Source: Sitta carolinensis (lineage: Eukaryota > Chordata > Aves > Passeriformes > Sittidae). From it: DNA of 64,000 nt. The stretch lies in assembly GCA_032173965.1 (NCBI GenBank), contig CM063289.1:30918690-30982689 (forward strand), read 5' to 3'. A program made the translations under genes and the position numbers. Shown one piece after another: positions 22,795 through 34,929 of the stretch (positions are counted from its first letter, which is position 1; every line of letters begins with the position of its first letter). Under the pieces are notes generated by a model. The model did not search any database. It was not told the DNA's origin and saw only the letters and a list, made by a program, of their open reading frames with translations.

Positions 22795-22960
22795 GTGTTT
22801 CACAGAGTGCCCGAGGCTGGAAAAGCCCGCCCAGCCCGTGAGCCCAGCCCGTGCCCAGCGCACTGGGGGACGATCCCCGGGGCTGCTGCCTCAGCTCTGC
22901 CACAGCCAGGATGCCACTGGCCCTTGGCCATCTGGGCACAGGGCTGGCAAGTGAGCAGTG
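22795..22960 (-). mobile_element. possible old CR1 fragment
   Basis: GAGGCTGGAAAAGCCCGCCC and the later CTTGGCCATCTGGGCACAGG resemble reverse-oriented CR1 wording, but the match is broken. Confidence 0.4.
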
Positions 22961-23458
22961 CCCGGGGAGGGCAGGCAGAAGCCCTCCCAGGCACCCTCGG
23001 CTCGCCCTGACTGCGTTTGGCTGGTTTAGCACCAGGTCCCTCAAACCCCGCCCTGCGAACGCCATATGATAATGCCTTGTAATTCAGCTGCATATTTGTG
23101 TTTAGAACCATTTCAGAAAGCTAAATTTAGTTGTTGTTTGCAAGTATTCGCTCAACAGTTTGCACAAATACTCAAGACTGATTCCCAGACTTCACACTTG
23201 GCTTTTTGCTTCGTTTCCTTCTGTGTGTTTAACTCTCCTGCACCCGTTCCCTCCCGCTGGCGACACGAGAGGGAAGTTGGATGACAGAAATAAACTCCAA
23301 GAGAACGGGAGCTTTTGGTCCGTGTCCCAGAGGCAGCATTCCCCACGGATCAGAGCACAGGCCACAGAGGCAGCGTGCCTGGGGGGGGGCACCTGCCTGT
23401 GAGCAGAGCTCAGGTCACAGAGCCCTTCCCTTCCCCCTGGGATCCAGCACAGAGAACG
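22961..23458. other. single-copy flank DNA
   Basis: AT-richer at 23,060-23,240. Nothing recognisable. Confidence 0.4.
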
Positions 23459-24322
23459 GGGACAGTGTCCGTGCTGCCAGGACAGTGTCCATCTTGCCAG
23501 GACACAGCACAGAGCACCAGGACAGTGCCCATCCTGCCAGGACAGTGTCCACCCCTCCAGGACAGTCACCATCCTGCCAGGACACAGCACAGAGCACGGG
23601 GACAGTGTCCGTGCTGCCAGGACAGTGTCCATCCTGCCAGGATCCAGCACCAGGACAGTGTCCATCCCTCCAGGACAGTGTCCACCCCTCCAGGACAGTG
23701 TCCACCTCTCCAGGACAGTGTCCATCCTACCAGGACAGTGTCCACCCCTCCAGGACAGTGTCCACCCCTCCAGGACAGTGTCCACCCCTCTAGGACAGTG
23801 TCCACCCCTCCAGGACAGTGTCCATCCCTCCAGGACAGTGTCCACCCCTCCAGGACAGTGTCCACCCCTCCAGGACAGTGTCCACCCCTCCAGGACAGTC
23901 ACCATCCTGCCAGGACACAGCACAGAGCACGGGGACAGTGTCCGTGCTGCCAGGACAGTGTCCATCCTGCCAGGATCCAGCACCAGGACAGTGTCCATCC
24001 CTCCAGGACAGTGTCCACCCCTCCAGGACAGTGTCCATCCCTCCAGGACAGTGTCCACCCCTCCAGGACAGTCACCATCCTGCCAGGACAGTGTCCACCC
24101 CTCCAGGACAGTGTCCACCCCTCCAGGACAGTGTCCATTCCACCAGGACAGTGTCCATCCCTCCAGGACAGTGTCCACCCCTCCAGGACAGTGTCCACCC
24201 CTCCAGGACAGTGTCCACCCCTCCAGGACAGTGTCCATTCCACCAGGACAGTGTCCACCCCTCCAGGACAGTGTCCATCCCTCCAGGACAGTGTCCACCC
24301 CTCCAGGACAGTGTCCATCCCT
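23459..24322 (+). repeat. 20-bp minisatellite, about 43 copies, with higher-order repeat
   Basis: The basic unit is CCAGGACAGTGTCCACCCCT. A divergent block containing CACAGCACAGAGCACGGGGA recurs at 23,583 and 23,916, so about 333 bp of array was copied as a whole. GGACA-G-TGTCC is a perfect inverted repeat in every unit. Confidence 0.97.
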
Positions 24323-25994
24323 GCCCAGATGCAGCCCTGCCCCTGGATCCCTGCAGAGCCCCAGGCCAGGCTGGACCCTGGGGTTGGAGCCCCTGGCACA
24401 GGGCAGGGGTCCCTCCATGCCAGGGGACACTGGGTGGGCTCTGAGCTCCCTCCCAGGACAGATGAGGTGACACGACAAGGAGGGGACACAACAACAACAA
24501 AAAATCCAAAAAACTCACCCACACTACGCTGAATTTTAAGAGCTGTGGTTCATGTCCAAATTCCCTGAAGCTTTCGAAGGTTTAAATATTGCCACGATGA
24601 CCTAAGAACAGTAGAACCATCGAGGATATCAAAGTGCTCCTGGAGGTAAGACTAGTTTTAAATATTATTTTAATATCTTTCAGGAAGGATAAAAGGTAAT
24701 AATTCCAAATAGCCTAGGAATTCTCAGGTAATAATCTCTAATGCAGCTGCATTTTGTTTTTTTCTCCTGTAGCAAAAATACCCCAGAAATGGGGACAACG
24801 CTTTCCTCTTGTGCTGCAGCACGAACCCTCCCAAGGAACACCTGGCCACTGCTCAGTGCTCTTCAAAAGAGTCTTGAGCTGCCTAAAATTCCAACAAACA
24901 CCCCAGAGCACCCGAATAATTTGTCAGCTTTTGTTTTCACAGAGCATTTTCTGATGGTTCTGCATGGCAAAGAGCTCACCCAGAGCAATCCCACTGGATC
25001 ATCAGCCACAGCCTGAAAAGGCTTTGCCAAAGGCTCTCCCTGAAATCCCCTTTGGAAAAGGGGTGGAAGGGGCAGGTAAGTCAGAGATAAACCTCAGAAA
25101 ACACAGACCCAGCACCCCGACAGTTTAAAAGGAAAGTTTTTGTCCATCTTTAATTTTTTATTCCTTATTATTTAAACCTCTCACATATGGAAAATGAAAA
25201 TGGTGATTTTGTCAAGCACTGGAGTCAACAGAAATTTCCTTTTGAGTATCTCTGTCACCGATGTGTTCAGCATTCCTGACCCAAAGGTAGGGGTTGTTGT
25301 AAATGGGAGTGAAAGCAAATGCCAAAATCTCCATAAAACGCGTTTTCCATTTTCTGCACAATCTATGACACAACCACGCACAGAAGTGTGTGGTAAAACA
25401 GGGAATTGTTTGCTCCTTATTTCTGGTATGCAGCACAGTGGCTGGAGGATGCAAAGATCGCTGATCACAGCACATCAAACAAACCCAGCTGATAAATTGA
25501 TTAATGTGCTGACTTCGTATTATCCCGTTCTGTTTTCTGTTTGATTTACATGTATAATTTACTTACTCATTTAATCTCATTAATAAAATATCAGATGGGG
25601 AGGCTGTGTGGACTGCATGTTTTCTCCTAGGGTGCTGAGATTAAAAACCTGAGGAATCTCCAGACGGTGCCTTTGCAAATCTCAGGGCGATGCTACAAAG
25701 CCGTGCCTTACAGCGCTTCCATAATTGATGCTGGAACCACGGCACTGCTGGAGTTTATAGGAAACAACATTTGCATATCAGTCATTGCTTTGGACTAACA
25801 ACAGGGGCTGGGGAGCCGTGAGTGGTGGGCAGAGAGCGCAGCAGACAGGCTCCTCACTGCCCGGAAAAGCACCCTGCTCCGGCAGGGAAGTGAAGAGGCA
25901 GCTGTGATATTTGGAGCCAGAAATGAGAAGGGAGGCAGAATCCCAGGAGCAGGGAGGGTGGAGAAACTCTCCAGGATCCCAGCTGTGCCCCATG
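24323..25994. other. AT-rich single-copy flank DNA
   Basis: 24,540-24,760 and 25,080-25,800 are AT-rich and evenly complex (candidate conserved non-coding). An exact POU octamer (ATTTGCAT) lies at 25,769-25,776. No gene seen. Confidence 0.45.
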
Positions 25995-26470
25995 CCCACC
26001 CTTGTCCCCAGCTCTGGGTGCCATTTCCAGGAATTCCCTGGGCACCTCAGGGATGGAAACTCCAACCCCAGGGATGGGCACTCCAATCCTCAGGGATGGG
26101 CACTCCAATCCTCAGGGATGGGCACTCCAATCCTCAGGGATGGGCACTCCAATCCCAGGGATGGGCACTCCAATCCTCAGGGATGGGCACTCCACCCAGG
26201 ATGGCACTCCACCAGGGATGGGCATCATCCAATCCCACCAGGGATGGGCACTCCAATCCCAGGGATGGGCACTCCAACCCCAGGGATGGGCACTCCAACC
26301 CTCCCTGGGCTGTCCCAATGCCTGATCCCCCTTCCCATGGGAAATTCCTGCTGCTGTCGCCCCTGAGCTGCCCTGTTCCCTCCCCTCCAGTCCCTCCTGG
26401 ATCCCAAATCCCCCCGGCTGTCCCCTCCTGGCAGGAGCTGTGCAGAGCCCCCAGGCTTGGCCATTATTAG
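25995..26470 (-). mobile_element. CR1 LINE fragment interrupted by an internal minisatellite
   Basis: Reverse-oriented CR1 wording flanks the array on both sides: CCATTTCCAGGAATTCCCTG on the left, and CTCCCTGGGCTGTCCCAATG, CCCATGGGAAATTCCTGCTG and GTCCCCTCCTGGCAGGAGCT on the right. The array has replaced the single GGGATGGGCA segment normally found between them. Confidence 0.8.
26048..26299 (+). repeat. 22-bp minisatellite of CR1 origin, about 12 copies
   Basis: Units of CAGGGATGGGCACTCCAATC plus CT, with variants. The unit is the CR1 segment between the two flanks of the host element, repeated in tandem. Confidence 0.93.
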
Positions 26471-28875
26471 TGAAAATGGGTGAGTAAATGAAAATAAAGT
26501 CAGTTTTAGCCACGCTCTTGTTCAGGAGCAGAAATGGATTTTCACAGTCATATTATCAGAGACCAATTATCCTTCCAAACACAGAGAGGTTTGTGTGAGA
26601 GGAGGTGAAACAGCAGAAAAAAACTCAAACTAACCACTGCAAAATGTGATTTCCCTCCCCCACCTCAGAGCAGCTCAGGGTTTGAACACTCCCACTCCAT
26701 CCTTGGAGTGGCATTTGAAAGAGAACCTGTACCTGTCAGATAAATTGAATAACCACAAGAGATGACCCCCAGTCTGCTGGGAGATGATAGACTTCTAAAA
26801 TAAGCTTCGGCTCCTCTCCGAGGCACCCCTTGCTGCTCTCCCTCCGATTTCTGGATGTGAATTGTCTGTGCAGGGTGCTGCACACGCAGACACTCCGTGC
26901 ACACACCCCCCAAACACACCTGGACAAACCTGCCCGGGCACAGAGGCTGCAGGGGCAGAGGCAAAGTGATCTGCTCAAAGGCTGGAGGAGAAACTCCCCA
27001 ACACCCACTTAAAATTCTGATTTTTAGGTATTCCGAAACCAAAGATCAGCTCCAAGACCAGCCCACAAAAAACTCATTTGCACGTTTGTAAACACTAATC
27101 CAAACCAGAGCAGCAGAAATGAGTCAGATATTACTGCCCCAGAAGCAAACATCTGGTGACTTACCTACAATTGTTTTAATTACTGTTTTTTCCAAACTGA
27201 AATATCAGGGAAATGCCTGACCTTAGCACGAAACTATGTTTTCCATCGAGCACAAGTGTATTTATTACACTTGAGCAGGTTTTCATCCCCCTTTTCCAAG
27301 CCTGGGCTGCTGATGGCCCCAGCCCTGTGTGTGGTTTTGTGCCCACCCACCCTGGAGAGCTCTGCAGCCCCTGATCCCAGCCAGGCTGGACAAGGGACAA
27401 AGCAGCAACCTCTCATTTAGATTATCAACATCAGGAAATTGAGGATCCAGAGGCACTCCACTAGTGCCCCATGGAGAGAGCTCATGCAACACGAGCTTGT
27501 CCTCCATCAGCCACCAGGAATGCGGGGCTGGAATGCTGAGTCACGGCACATGGGCAACCACAAATGAAATCTGCATTTAAAGTAATTTAAAAACAGCCAT
27601 GTCTGGGAATCTAGGGTGTCCCTAGGTGGGTCACTCGTGTGGGATGCATCAAACACATCCAGGTTTTTCTGGGATGTCTGCTGGCTTGTTCCTGCCATGG
27701 CTTTCCACGAGCGATGCCCACAGAAATCCTCCCACGGAGCTCCTGGGGGGCAATAACCAACACTCCCCCTTTAAACTTCCCACTGCAGAGGCAGATTTCC
27801 CAGCACTTGAACCAGCCTGTGCCATCATAATGGATATTTTCCCAAGTTCTGCTGCCTGTTCTCAGTCCAAGCCCCTGTCCCGTGGCACTCTGGCTGCTGC
27901 CCCTCCTCTGGGTGCTCCCACCTGCACAGGGAGGGCCTGGGGGGCTTCAGGCACCCACACAGCAGCACCTCGGGGGCTTTACCCAGAGATTTACAGCTGT
28001 CAGTGAGCAGGGGGGCTCAGAGTCAGCATTCCCTTCACCTGCTTGGCTCACAAAGAGCTCCTGGCTCTCATGGCCAGAGGGCTTGGAAAGCACCAGGGCA
28101 GAATTTCCAGCAGAGTCAATTCTGGTATGCAGGAGAGCTGAGTCCAGAACCGAGTCTAAACTAAGTCTAATCAAGAATAAAGCAATAAAAACAATCAATC
28201 AATAAAACAAACAGTCTTGATACACCTTAAGCAGCAATGTAATTTTTGGGTGTATAGGCAGAGATGTTCTACTGGTGAACATGCACCGGGCTGCAACGTT
28301 AGTGTCTGACACAGCAACAAGAAAAGACCATTTTAAACAGTGCAAAAAAATATTATTTTAAATAACCTGGGACACAATTTCAATCCTTAATTGGAATTCC
28401 AGAGCCAGTTGTGGTTTTTCTGTGCACAAGAAAAGGCAGAAAAGCGAGCAACTGCAACAATTGCCAGCAGCGTTTCACCCCTCCAGGAAACCACCCACGG
28501 GAGAGTGATGGGGAGTGGGTTTGCCCAGAGGAAAACTGGGAAGTGATGGAAGTGGGTTTGCCCAGAGGAAAACTGGGAAGTGATGTCCAAATTCTCACTG
28601 CTTGCTGGCAGTCAGACACAGCAGTTTGAAGCCACAGTCTCCTGCAGGAGCAGTGATTTGCCACTCGCACTGCCCGAGGTCCTGGCACCCCTCGGGTGCA
28701 GAAACCCGGGGTGCTCACAGGGGACACTGCCTCGGGCAGCACCAGGGCCCTGGGGAAGCCACAGGTCCTTGCAGGTGGCCTGGAGAGCCGTGGAGGGACG
28801 AGCCCAGCCCTGGTGTCCCTGCCGTGGCCCCGGGCAGTCCCGGATCCCTGTGCTGGGGCAGAGCCTTCTGCTGAC
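26471..28875. other. single-copy flank DNA
   Basis: Mixed composition, AT-rich at 27,060-27,270 and 28,140-28,400. No gene, RNA or element recognised apart from a small duplication at 28,514. Confidence 0.45.
28514..28585 (+). repeat. 37-bp perfect tandem duplication
   Basis: AGTGGGTTTGCCCAGAGGAA followed by AACTGGGAAGTGATG occurs twice, 37 bp apart, without visible differences. Confidence 0.93.
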
Positions 28876-29512
28876 ACCCAGGAGAGCACCCAGGGAGCCT
28901 GGGCTCTGCAGAGAGCTCCTGCAGGGCAGGACACCCAGGGCAGGACAGCCAGGGCAAAACACCCACCCAGGAGAGCACCCAGGGAGCCTGGGCTCTGCAG
29001 AGAACTCCTGCAGGGCAGGACACCCAGGGCAAAACACCCAGGGCAGGACACCCACCCAGGAGAGCACCCAGGGAGCCTGGGCTCTGCAGAGAGCTCCTGC
29101 AGGGCAGGACACCCAGGGCAAAACACCCAGGGCAGGACACCCACCCAGGAGAGCACTCCGGGGAGCCTGGGCTCTGCAGAAGCTCCTGCAGGGCAGGAGA
29201 CCAGGGCAGGACAGCCAGGGCTGGTCACCCGCCCAGGAGAGCACCCAGGATCCCTGGCTCTGCAGAGGCTACTGCTGGCAGCACCACCCAGGAGAGCACC
29301 CGGGGAGCCTGGGCTCTGCAGAGAGCTACTGCAGGGCAGACACCCAGGCAGGACACCAGGGCAAAACACCCACCCAGGAGAGCACCGGGGGGCTTGGGCT
29401 CTGCAGAGAACTCCTGCGGCAGCACACCAGGGCAGACACCAGGGCAGACACCCACCCAGGAGAGCACCAGGGGACTTGGCTCTGCAGAGAGCTCCTGCAG
29501 GGCAGCACCCAG
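28876..29512 (+). repeat. 89-bp minisatellite, about 8 copies
   Basis: GGAGAGCACC recurs at 28,881, 28,970, 29,059, 29,148, 29,236, 29,291, 29,377 and 29,459. Units contain CTGGGCTCTGCAGAGAGCTC and repeated GGGCAGGACA, close to the classic minisatellite core GGGCAGGANG. The last copies are shortened. Confidence 0.95.
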
Positions 29513-29862
29513 GGCAGCCTGGGCTCTCTCCAGAGTGCTCTGGCAGGGCAGCACACCCAGGGAGCACCAGGCAGCACCCAGGGCAGCCTGGGCTCTCTCC
29601 AGAGTGCTCCTGGGAGGGCAGCACACCCAGGGGAGCACACCCAGGGCAAGCACACCAGGGCAGTCTGGGCTCTCTCCAGAGCACTCCTGCAGGGCAGCAC
29701 ACCCAGGGCAGTCTGGGCTCTCTCCAGGGTGCTCCTGCAGGGCAGCACACCCAGGGCAGCACCCAGGGCAGTCTGGGCTCTCTCCAGAGCACTCCTGCAG
29801 GGCAGCACACCCAGGGGAGCTGGGCTCTCTCCAGAGCACTCCTGCAGGGCAGCACACCCAGG
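29513..29862 (+). repeat. related 47-77 bp minisatellite, 6 copies
   Basis: GGGCTCTCTCCAGAG recurs at 29,521, 29,590, 29,667, 29,715, 29,775 and 29,822, with CTCCTGCAGGGCAGCACACC. It shares words with the 89-bp unit, so it is probably a derived sub-array. Confidence 0.93.
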
Positions 29863-31224
29863 CAGCCCAGGGGCTCAGAGCTGTGGCCCCTCTGAGGGGG
29901 CTCCTGTCCCTCAGCCAAGCCCCAGCAGGGCTCCTCCATGGGGAGGGGGCTCAGCACTGACAGAGCCCCCGAAGCTCCAGGGGCTCCCGAGCCAGCCCGG
30001 GCTCAGGGACAGGCTGGCCTCGGTGCTCCTGGAGGGATTTTCCCTCCCAAAGGTGCCCTGGTTGTCACTGTGCCTCTCTGGGGGTGCTGTCCCCCTGCAC
30101 GTCCCTCCCCTCCCAGACAGCAAACACACACAAAAAAATAACCCGTGCCATTTGCATTCTGCTGACAACTCACTCAAAATAAGCAGATCAATCACATATA
30201 ATTAAGTTGTCAACCCTTAATATAGGGTGCTGCACTACCTTAAAAAAAGCAAATATAAATACCAAAGCAAAGCAACAGGAAACGAGAAGAAAAGGTCTCA
30301 CTGATGTTTATGGCCAGCAAAAAGCCAGGCCTCTGATTTTCCCCATTATTCCAGTTAAAAGCTGAAATTTAGCTGTTTAATATTTCAGCTGGATAAATCT
30401 CAAGCACATTTGAGGCATTTAAATCTGCCATTTGTGGATATGTAGCTGACCCTTAGCACAATATAATCCCTGCAATGTATTTATGAAATATAAACCCAGC
30501 CAGGCTGCCCAGCAGTCGGGGTTACAGAGACTCAAAAAAAAAATATAAAATCCCTTTCCCAAGGAGCACAGAGGGCAAATCAATGGCAACGATTGACACG
30601 AGCCCAAGGCAGCTCCCCCAGAACACAGGGGTGGGCTGCCCTTTTTAGGGGAAAAAAACCTCCTAACAAAACCTGGCATTTCGAGGAAGGTTGTTCTAAA
30701 TTTTAGTGGCAAGCACAGCAAACAAAAAGGAATAATTGAAGTAAAAAAGTCTGGAGCAGTGGTGGGGGTGAGGCCACAGGGCTGGGTGTCCCAGGGGGCA
30801 CAGAGGGGCTTGGTGTGGCCAGAGCAGCTCTGCCCCACTCCAGGTTATCAGCCTCCAGCACAAGCACTGGTTTATTTATTTCATTTTGTTCAGCAATCTG
30901 AATTAGGGTTTTTTTTTCCTTTTTTTTTTTTTTTTTTTTTTGGCTGCAATCTCATTTACAGGCTGCATTATGAACCTGTGAATAGGGTTTTCTTCCACAC
31001 AGCCAGCATTATCTTCTGCTGGCTTCATGCTCCAGCAGCCCTTTCTCTTGTCCTGCATGAGGTGTCCAAAGAGGAAAAAACTTTAAAAAAAAAATACATT
31101 AAAGCTGAAATTATCCTCTCCCTTTGATTAGGCTGGGGTTGGCACCAAGGAAATGTTTTGAAGCTGTTTCCTGCCTGGCCCTCTGAGCACCAATCCCTGG
31201 GTGTGGGAACCAGCACAGCCCTCT
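29863..31224. other. single-copy flank DNA with T22 run
   Basis: 30,120-30,540 is AT-rich, with an exact octamer ATTTGCAT at 30,150-30,157. A run of 22 T lies at 30,920-30,941. No gene seen. Confidence 0.45.
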
Positions 31225-31690
31225 GGCTGTCCTGGAAAATGAATAAGTCACCAGAATTTAGGTAGAAAAATAGTTAACTTATCACAGGGTGAAAAAGGAG
31301 AATTTTTGGATTTTACAATGTGAGTTTAAGGGACAAAGATGGAGAATTTAGCACAATCCCTGTGCTTCTTCTGGGTCTCCTGTTCTCCATCTTCTGCTGT
31401 GCTGGTGGCACTTTTTAACTGGTTTAGAGTCAAGTACAGTGTTCAATACAGCTGATAGGGATTGGAGAGTTATTGTAAATAAAGCACATATCATTTTTAG
31501 TATAAAAGATTGCACTGCCCAAAGGGGAAGGAGTTTTGAGTTTGTCACAGCCTGGCCTGCAAGGAAGATCTCAGCAGGCCAGAGCCACAAACGTGAGATA
31601 ACAAAGAATATAAAGGATCTATTTATATAAAGAATAAACAATCCTTGAACAAGAGGACAGATCTCAGGCCCTTCTCCAGACACTGGGCTG
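31225..31690 (-). mobile_element. possible solitary LTR of an avian endogenous retrovirus (old)
   Basis: Read on the minus strand, the wording (a GTGCTAAATTCTCCATCTTT-like stretch, then CCCTTAAACTCACATTGTAA) resembles songbird ERVL-type LTRs as I remember them. No internal retroviral genes lie next to it, and ends and target duplication are not confirmed. It may be degenerate or unrelated. Confidence 0.35.
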
Positions 31691-32840
31691 GGGGAACAGA
31701 GACTTTCACAGAGACAAAGTCAAAGTCAGGTTCAGAAAGAACGGGACAAAACCCATTTTTTAGAAAACCTACACCTGGGCAGCAGCAGCAGCAGCAGGTT
31801 CCCCTGAGCTCAGCCTGCAGGGACCCACACCCCTGCTCAGGTTAACAGCAAATTAAAATGCCACCAGCCTCCCAGATCCCACAAGGTAGGAGTGTTTGAC
31901 AGGTGAAGTTCAAGATGGATTATTTTCCCCCCCTCATATTCCAGAAAGATTTTGATCTTTGACATCGACGTGTGCTTCAAACGTGATTAAGGTGGCAAAA
32001 AATAAATCCATCTTTTATTAAACTAAATGACAAGTTATTTCCTTTCTTTTGGTGGAGGAACTTCTACAGGGAAAAAAAATGTTTCACAAAAAGGAGAAAG
32101 TAATAAAGAATTTGATCCAGTGATTTTTGGTTATTTCAGGAAAAGCTGGGAAAGGATGGAGTGACTCTTCAGCAAAGCTATGAACCAGCTTACTCAGGAA
32201 ATATCCCACTGAGGGAGAACTAAAACCAGGGGAATTAAGCCCAAATCCATACTCAGCTCAGCACTTTGATTGATGGTATTTTCATTGCAGGAATATCCAA
32301 TAAATAAAGGAAAAGGACCTGTAATGATACAGATATATTTTGTAATTATATCTGAAATATGGGCCCGCAGTTCTGACCCCACAGGTAATCCCCGGGGCTC
32401 AGGGATCCCTCCTGGCTGCACAAACACGAAGCTTGGCAGCTGTGGGCAATCCCCTCCTGTGTTTGAGTTTCTGCAGTGACAGGAGAGCCCAGGGGCCACA
32501 GCCCTTGGGGAACGAGGGTCTGCACAAACCAAGCCAGGGGAGAAAATCTGCAGCACACCAGGGAAAACAGCGTAGCCGAGGTTAAGAAGAGCCATCAACA
32601 ACACGCAGAGAAATCAAACCAGATCACGCCGGTGTCACAGACCCCCAGGAGCAGCCCGAACAGCTGAGCCGGGAACAGCGGTGGGAAAGGAATCCCAGGA
32701 AATTGCAGCGTGCTCTGTCGGCTTTGGCGGATCAGGCCGGTGCCTCGGGGGCAGCATCGCAGCGCTGCCGTCCCTCGGGGCACCGAGGAGCCCTGCCCTG
32801 GGCCAGAGCCCGGCACAGCCGTGCCCACCCCGCCGCGCTC
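31691..32840. other. single-copy flank DNA
   Basis: AT-rich at 31,900-32,370, becoming CpG-bearing from 32,620. A short (CAG)5 lies near 31,782. No gene seen. Confidence 0.4.
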
Positions 32841-33820
32841 CCCTTTCTCACCTTTAACTCCTTTAAATGCCAATTAACGGCGCTTTGATTCCCGTTCGTG
32901 GGCTTTAATACCTTTAAATGCGAATTAACGGCAAATTAATTCCCGTTTCTGGGCTTTAACACCTTTAAATGCGAATTAACGGCGCTTTAATTCCCGTTTC
33001 TGGGCTTTAATGCCTTTAAATGCGAATTAACGGCTCTTTAATTCCCGTTTCTGGGCTTTAATACCTTTAAATGTGAATTAACGGCGCTTTAATTCCGTTT
33101 CTGGGCTTTAATGCCTTTAAATGCGAATTAACGGCAAATTAATTCCCGTTTCTGGGCTTTAACGCCTTTAAATGCGAATTAACGGCGCTTTAATTCCCGT
33201 TTCTGGGCTTTAACGCCTTTAAATGCGAATTAACGGCGCTTTAATTCCCGTTTCTGGGCTTTAACGCCTTTAAATGCGAATTAACGGCGCTTTAATTCCG
33301 TTTCTGGGCTTTAATACCTTTAAATGTGAATTAACGGCGCTTTAATTCCCGTTTCTGGGCTTTAACACCTTTAAATGCGAATTAACGGCAAATTTTAAAT
33401 TTCCCGTTTCTGGGCTTTAATACCTTTAAATGTGAATTAACGGCGCTTTAATTCCCGTTTCTGGGCTTTAATGCCTTTAAATGCGAATTAACAGCGCCTT
33501 GACTCCCTCCCGTTTCTCACCTTTAACGGCTTTAAATGCGAATTAACGGCGCTTTGATTCCCGTTCGTGGGCTTTAAGGGCTTTAAATGTGAATTAACGG
33601 CGCTTTGATTCCCATTTCTCATCTTTAAGGGATTTAAATGCGAATTAACCGCACTTTGACTCCCGTTCCTGGGCTTTAACACCTTTAAATGCAAATTAAC
33701 GGCGCTTTCATTCCGTTCCTGGGCTTTAAATGTGAATTAACGGCGCTTTCATTCCGGTTTCTCACCTTTCACGGCTTTAAATGCGAATTATCGGCGCTTC
33801 CATCCCCGTTCCTGGGCTTT
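32841..33820 (+). repeat. 51-bp AT-rich minisatellite, about 19 copies
   Basis: Units contain CCTTTAAATGCGAATTAACG then GCGCTTTAATTCCCGTTTCT and GGGCTTTAA. GAATTAA and TTAATTC are perfect inverted arms around CGGCGCT. Copies at the right end (after 33,490) are more diverged. It is the only AT-rich long array in the window. Confidence 0.97.
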
Positions 33821-33973
33821 TGGGGCAGAGTTTGCTGGAGCAGGAGGTGTGACCCTGCCGGGCGGGCTGTGACCCCACGGAGCCCCGCGGGCTTTGGGGT
33901 GAAGGAGGGAAGCACAGGGAGGATGCAGAGGGGCTCCAGGGTCCCTGCCCACCCGGGGCTCTGTGAAACGCCC

Positions 33974-34068
33974 TCAGGAGTTCAGGGACCCCTCCTCAGG
34001 AGTTCGGGGACCCCTCCTCAGGAGTTCGGGGACCCCTCCTCAGGAGTTTCGGGGACCCCTCCTCAGGA
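33974..34068 (+). repeat. 22-bp minisatellite, 4 copies
   Basis: CAGGAGTTCGGGGACCCCTC plus CT, repeated four times. GGGGACCCC is palindromic. Confidence 0.93.
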
Positions 34069-34929
34069 GCAGCATTTCTCCCAAGCCCACTCCGGGGCTG
34101 GCAAAATGCTTACCTCGACCAAATTCAGATGCAGAGTCTGGGTCAGCTGAAACTAAAACTCCTTCCAAGCCACAGCTCTGAGTCATCCAATCCACCCCCT
34201 TATTAAAAGTATATTCAATTGACAGATTTTTTAGCAAGGAGGTGGAGTTTTTTCTAGCGGGCTAGGTTTGATTTTTTTATTGGCAATCACACTGTAAGCT
34301 GCTTATTTTTGCTACAGACATCATTTCTTTGTCTGCATGCCTGTTAGTGACTGGCAAGAGGCTTTTCCTTTAAATGATTTTGCTGGAAGTGCTCTGTGAA
34401 TAATTGATTGGTTGTAGCCAGATTGACTCGCAGCCTCAACTCTGTGCTACCTGCTTAAAATATTACAAACCCCAGAAACATTTGCTAGCCAGAGGCAATG
34501 CAATATGTGCAGATCCCGTTTTGCCTGCAGCCATAACACTGTAACCAGACAGTTAAAAGACATTTTAGGGAAAAAAAAAAACCCTTCTAATAAGCAGCTG
34601 TGTTTCTACCTGCTAGATACGGATGGTTTTCCTTGTATCTCCAAAAATCATCTCTATTTTGTTTTTCCTTCAGGACTGACACAAAGAGTTGTGACACAGC
34701 GTCAAGAGTTGACAACAGGCTTTTCTAGGGAGCCTTTGATCACTTAAAGCCCTGAGAGTTGTTGCACTTCTCCTGTGACATTTATCTCTCAACTCCTTCT
34801 CGGCAGATGAACTCTGATCGGAACGAGACTTATCGGATCAGGACGTGTCCTCTTCGAGCAGCCTTTGTTCCTGAGCCATTGGGAACAGTTTTTTCCTCCT
34901 GGATTCACCCATTCCCATGTGTGTCACTT
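34069..34929. other. AT-rich single-copy flank DNA
   Basis: 34,190-34,800 is an AT-rich complex island, a candidate conserved non-coding element. No gene seen. Confidence 0.45.

Noticed and set aside
23510..24010. REST/NRSF (RE1) sites: AGCACC-A-GGACAGTGCC and CAGCACC-A-GGACAG
   Set aside because: Both half-sites are good, but the spacer is 1 nt instead of the canonical 2, and the halves arise from array units. Probably chance.
28380..30205. 525- and 541-codon frames overlapping on opposite strands
   Set aside because: They run through the 89-bp array and its GC-rich flanks. No domain is recognisable.
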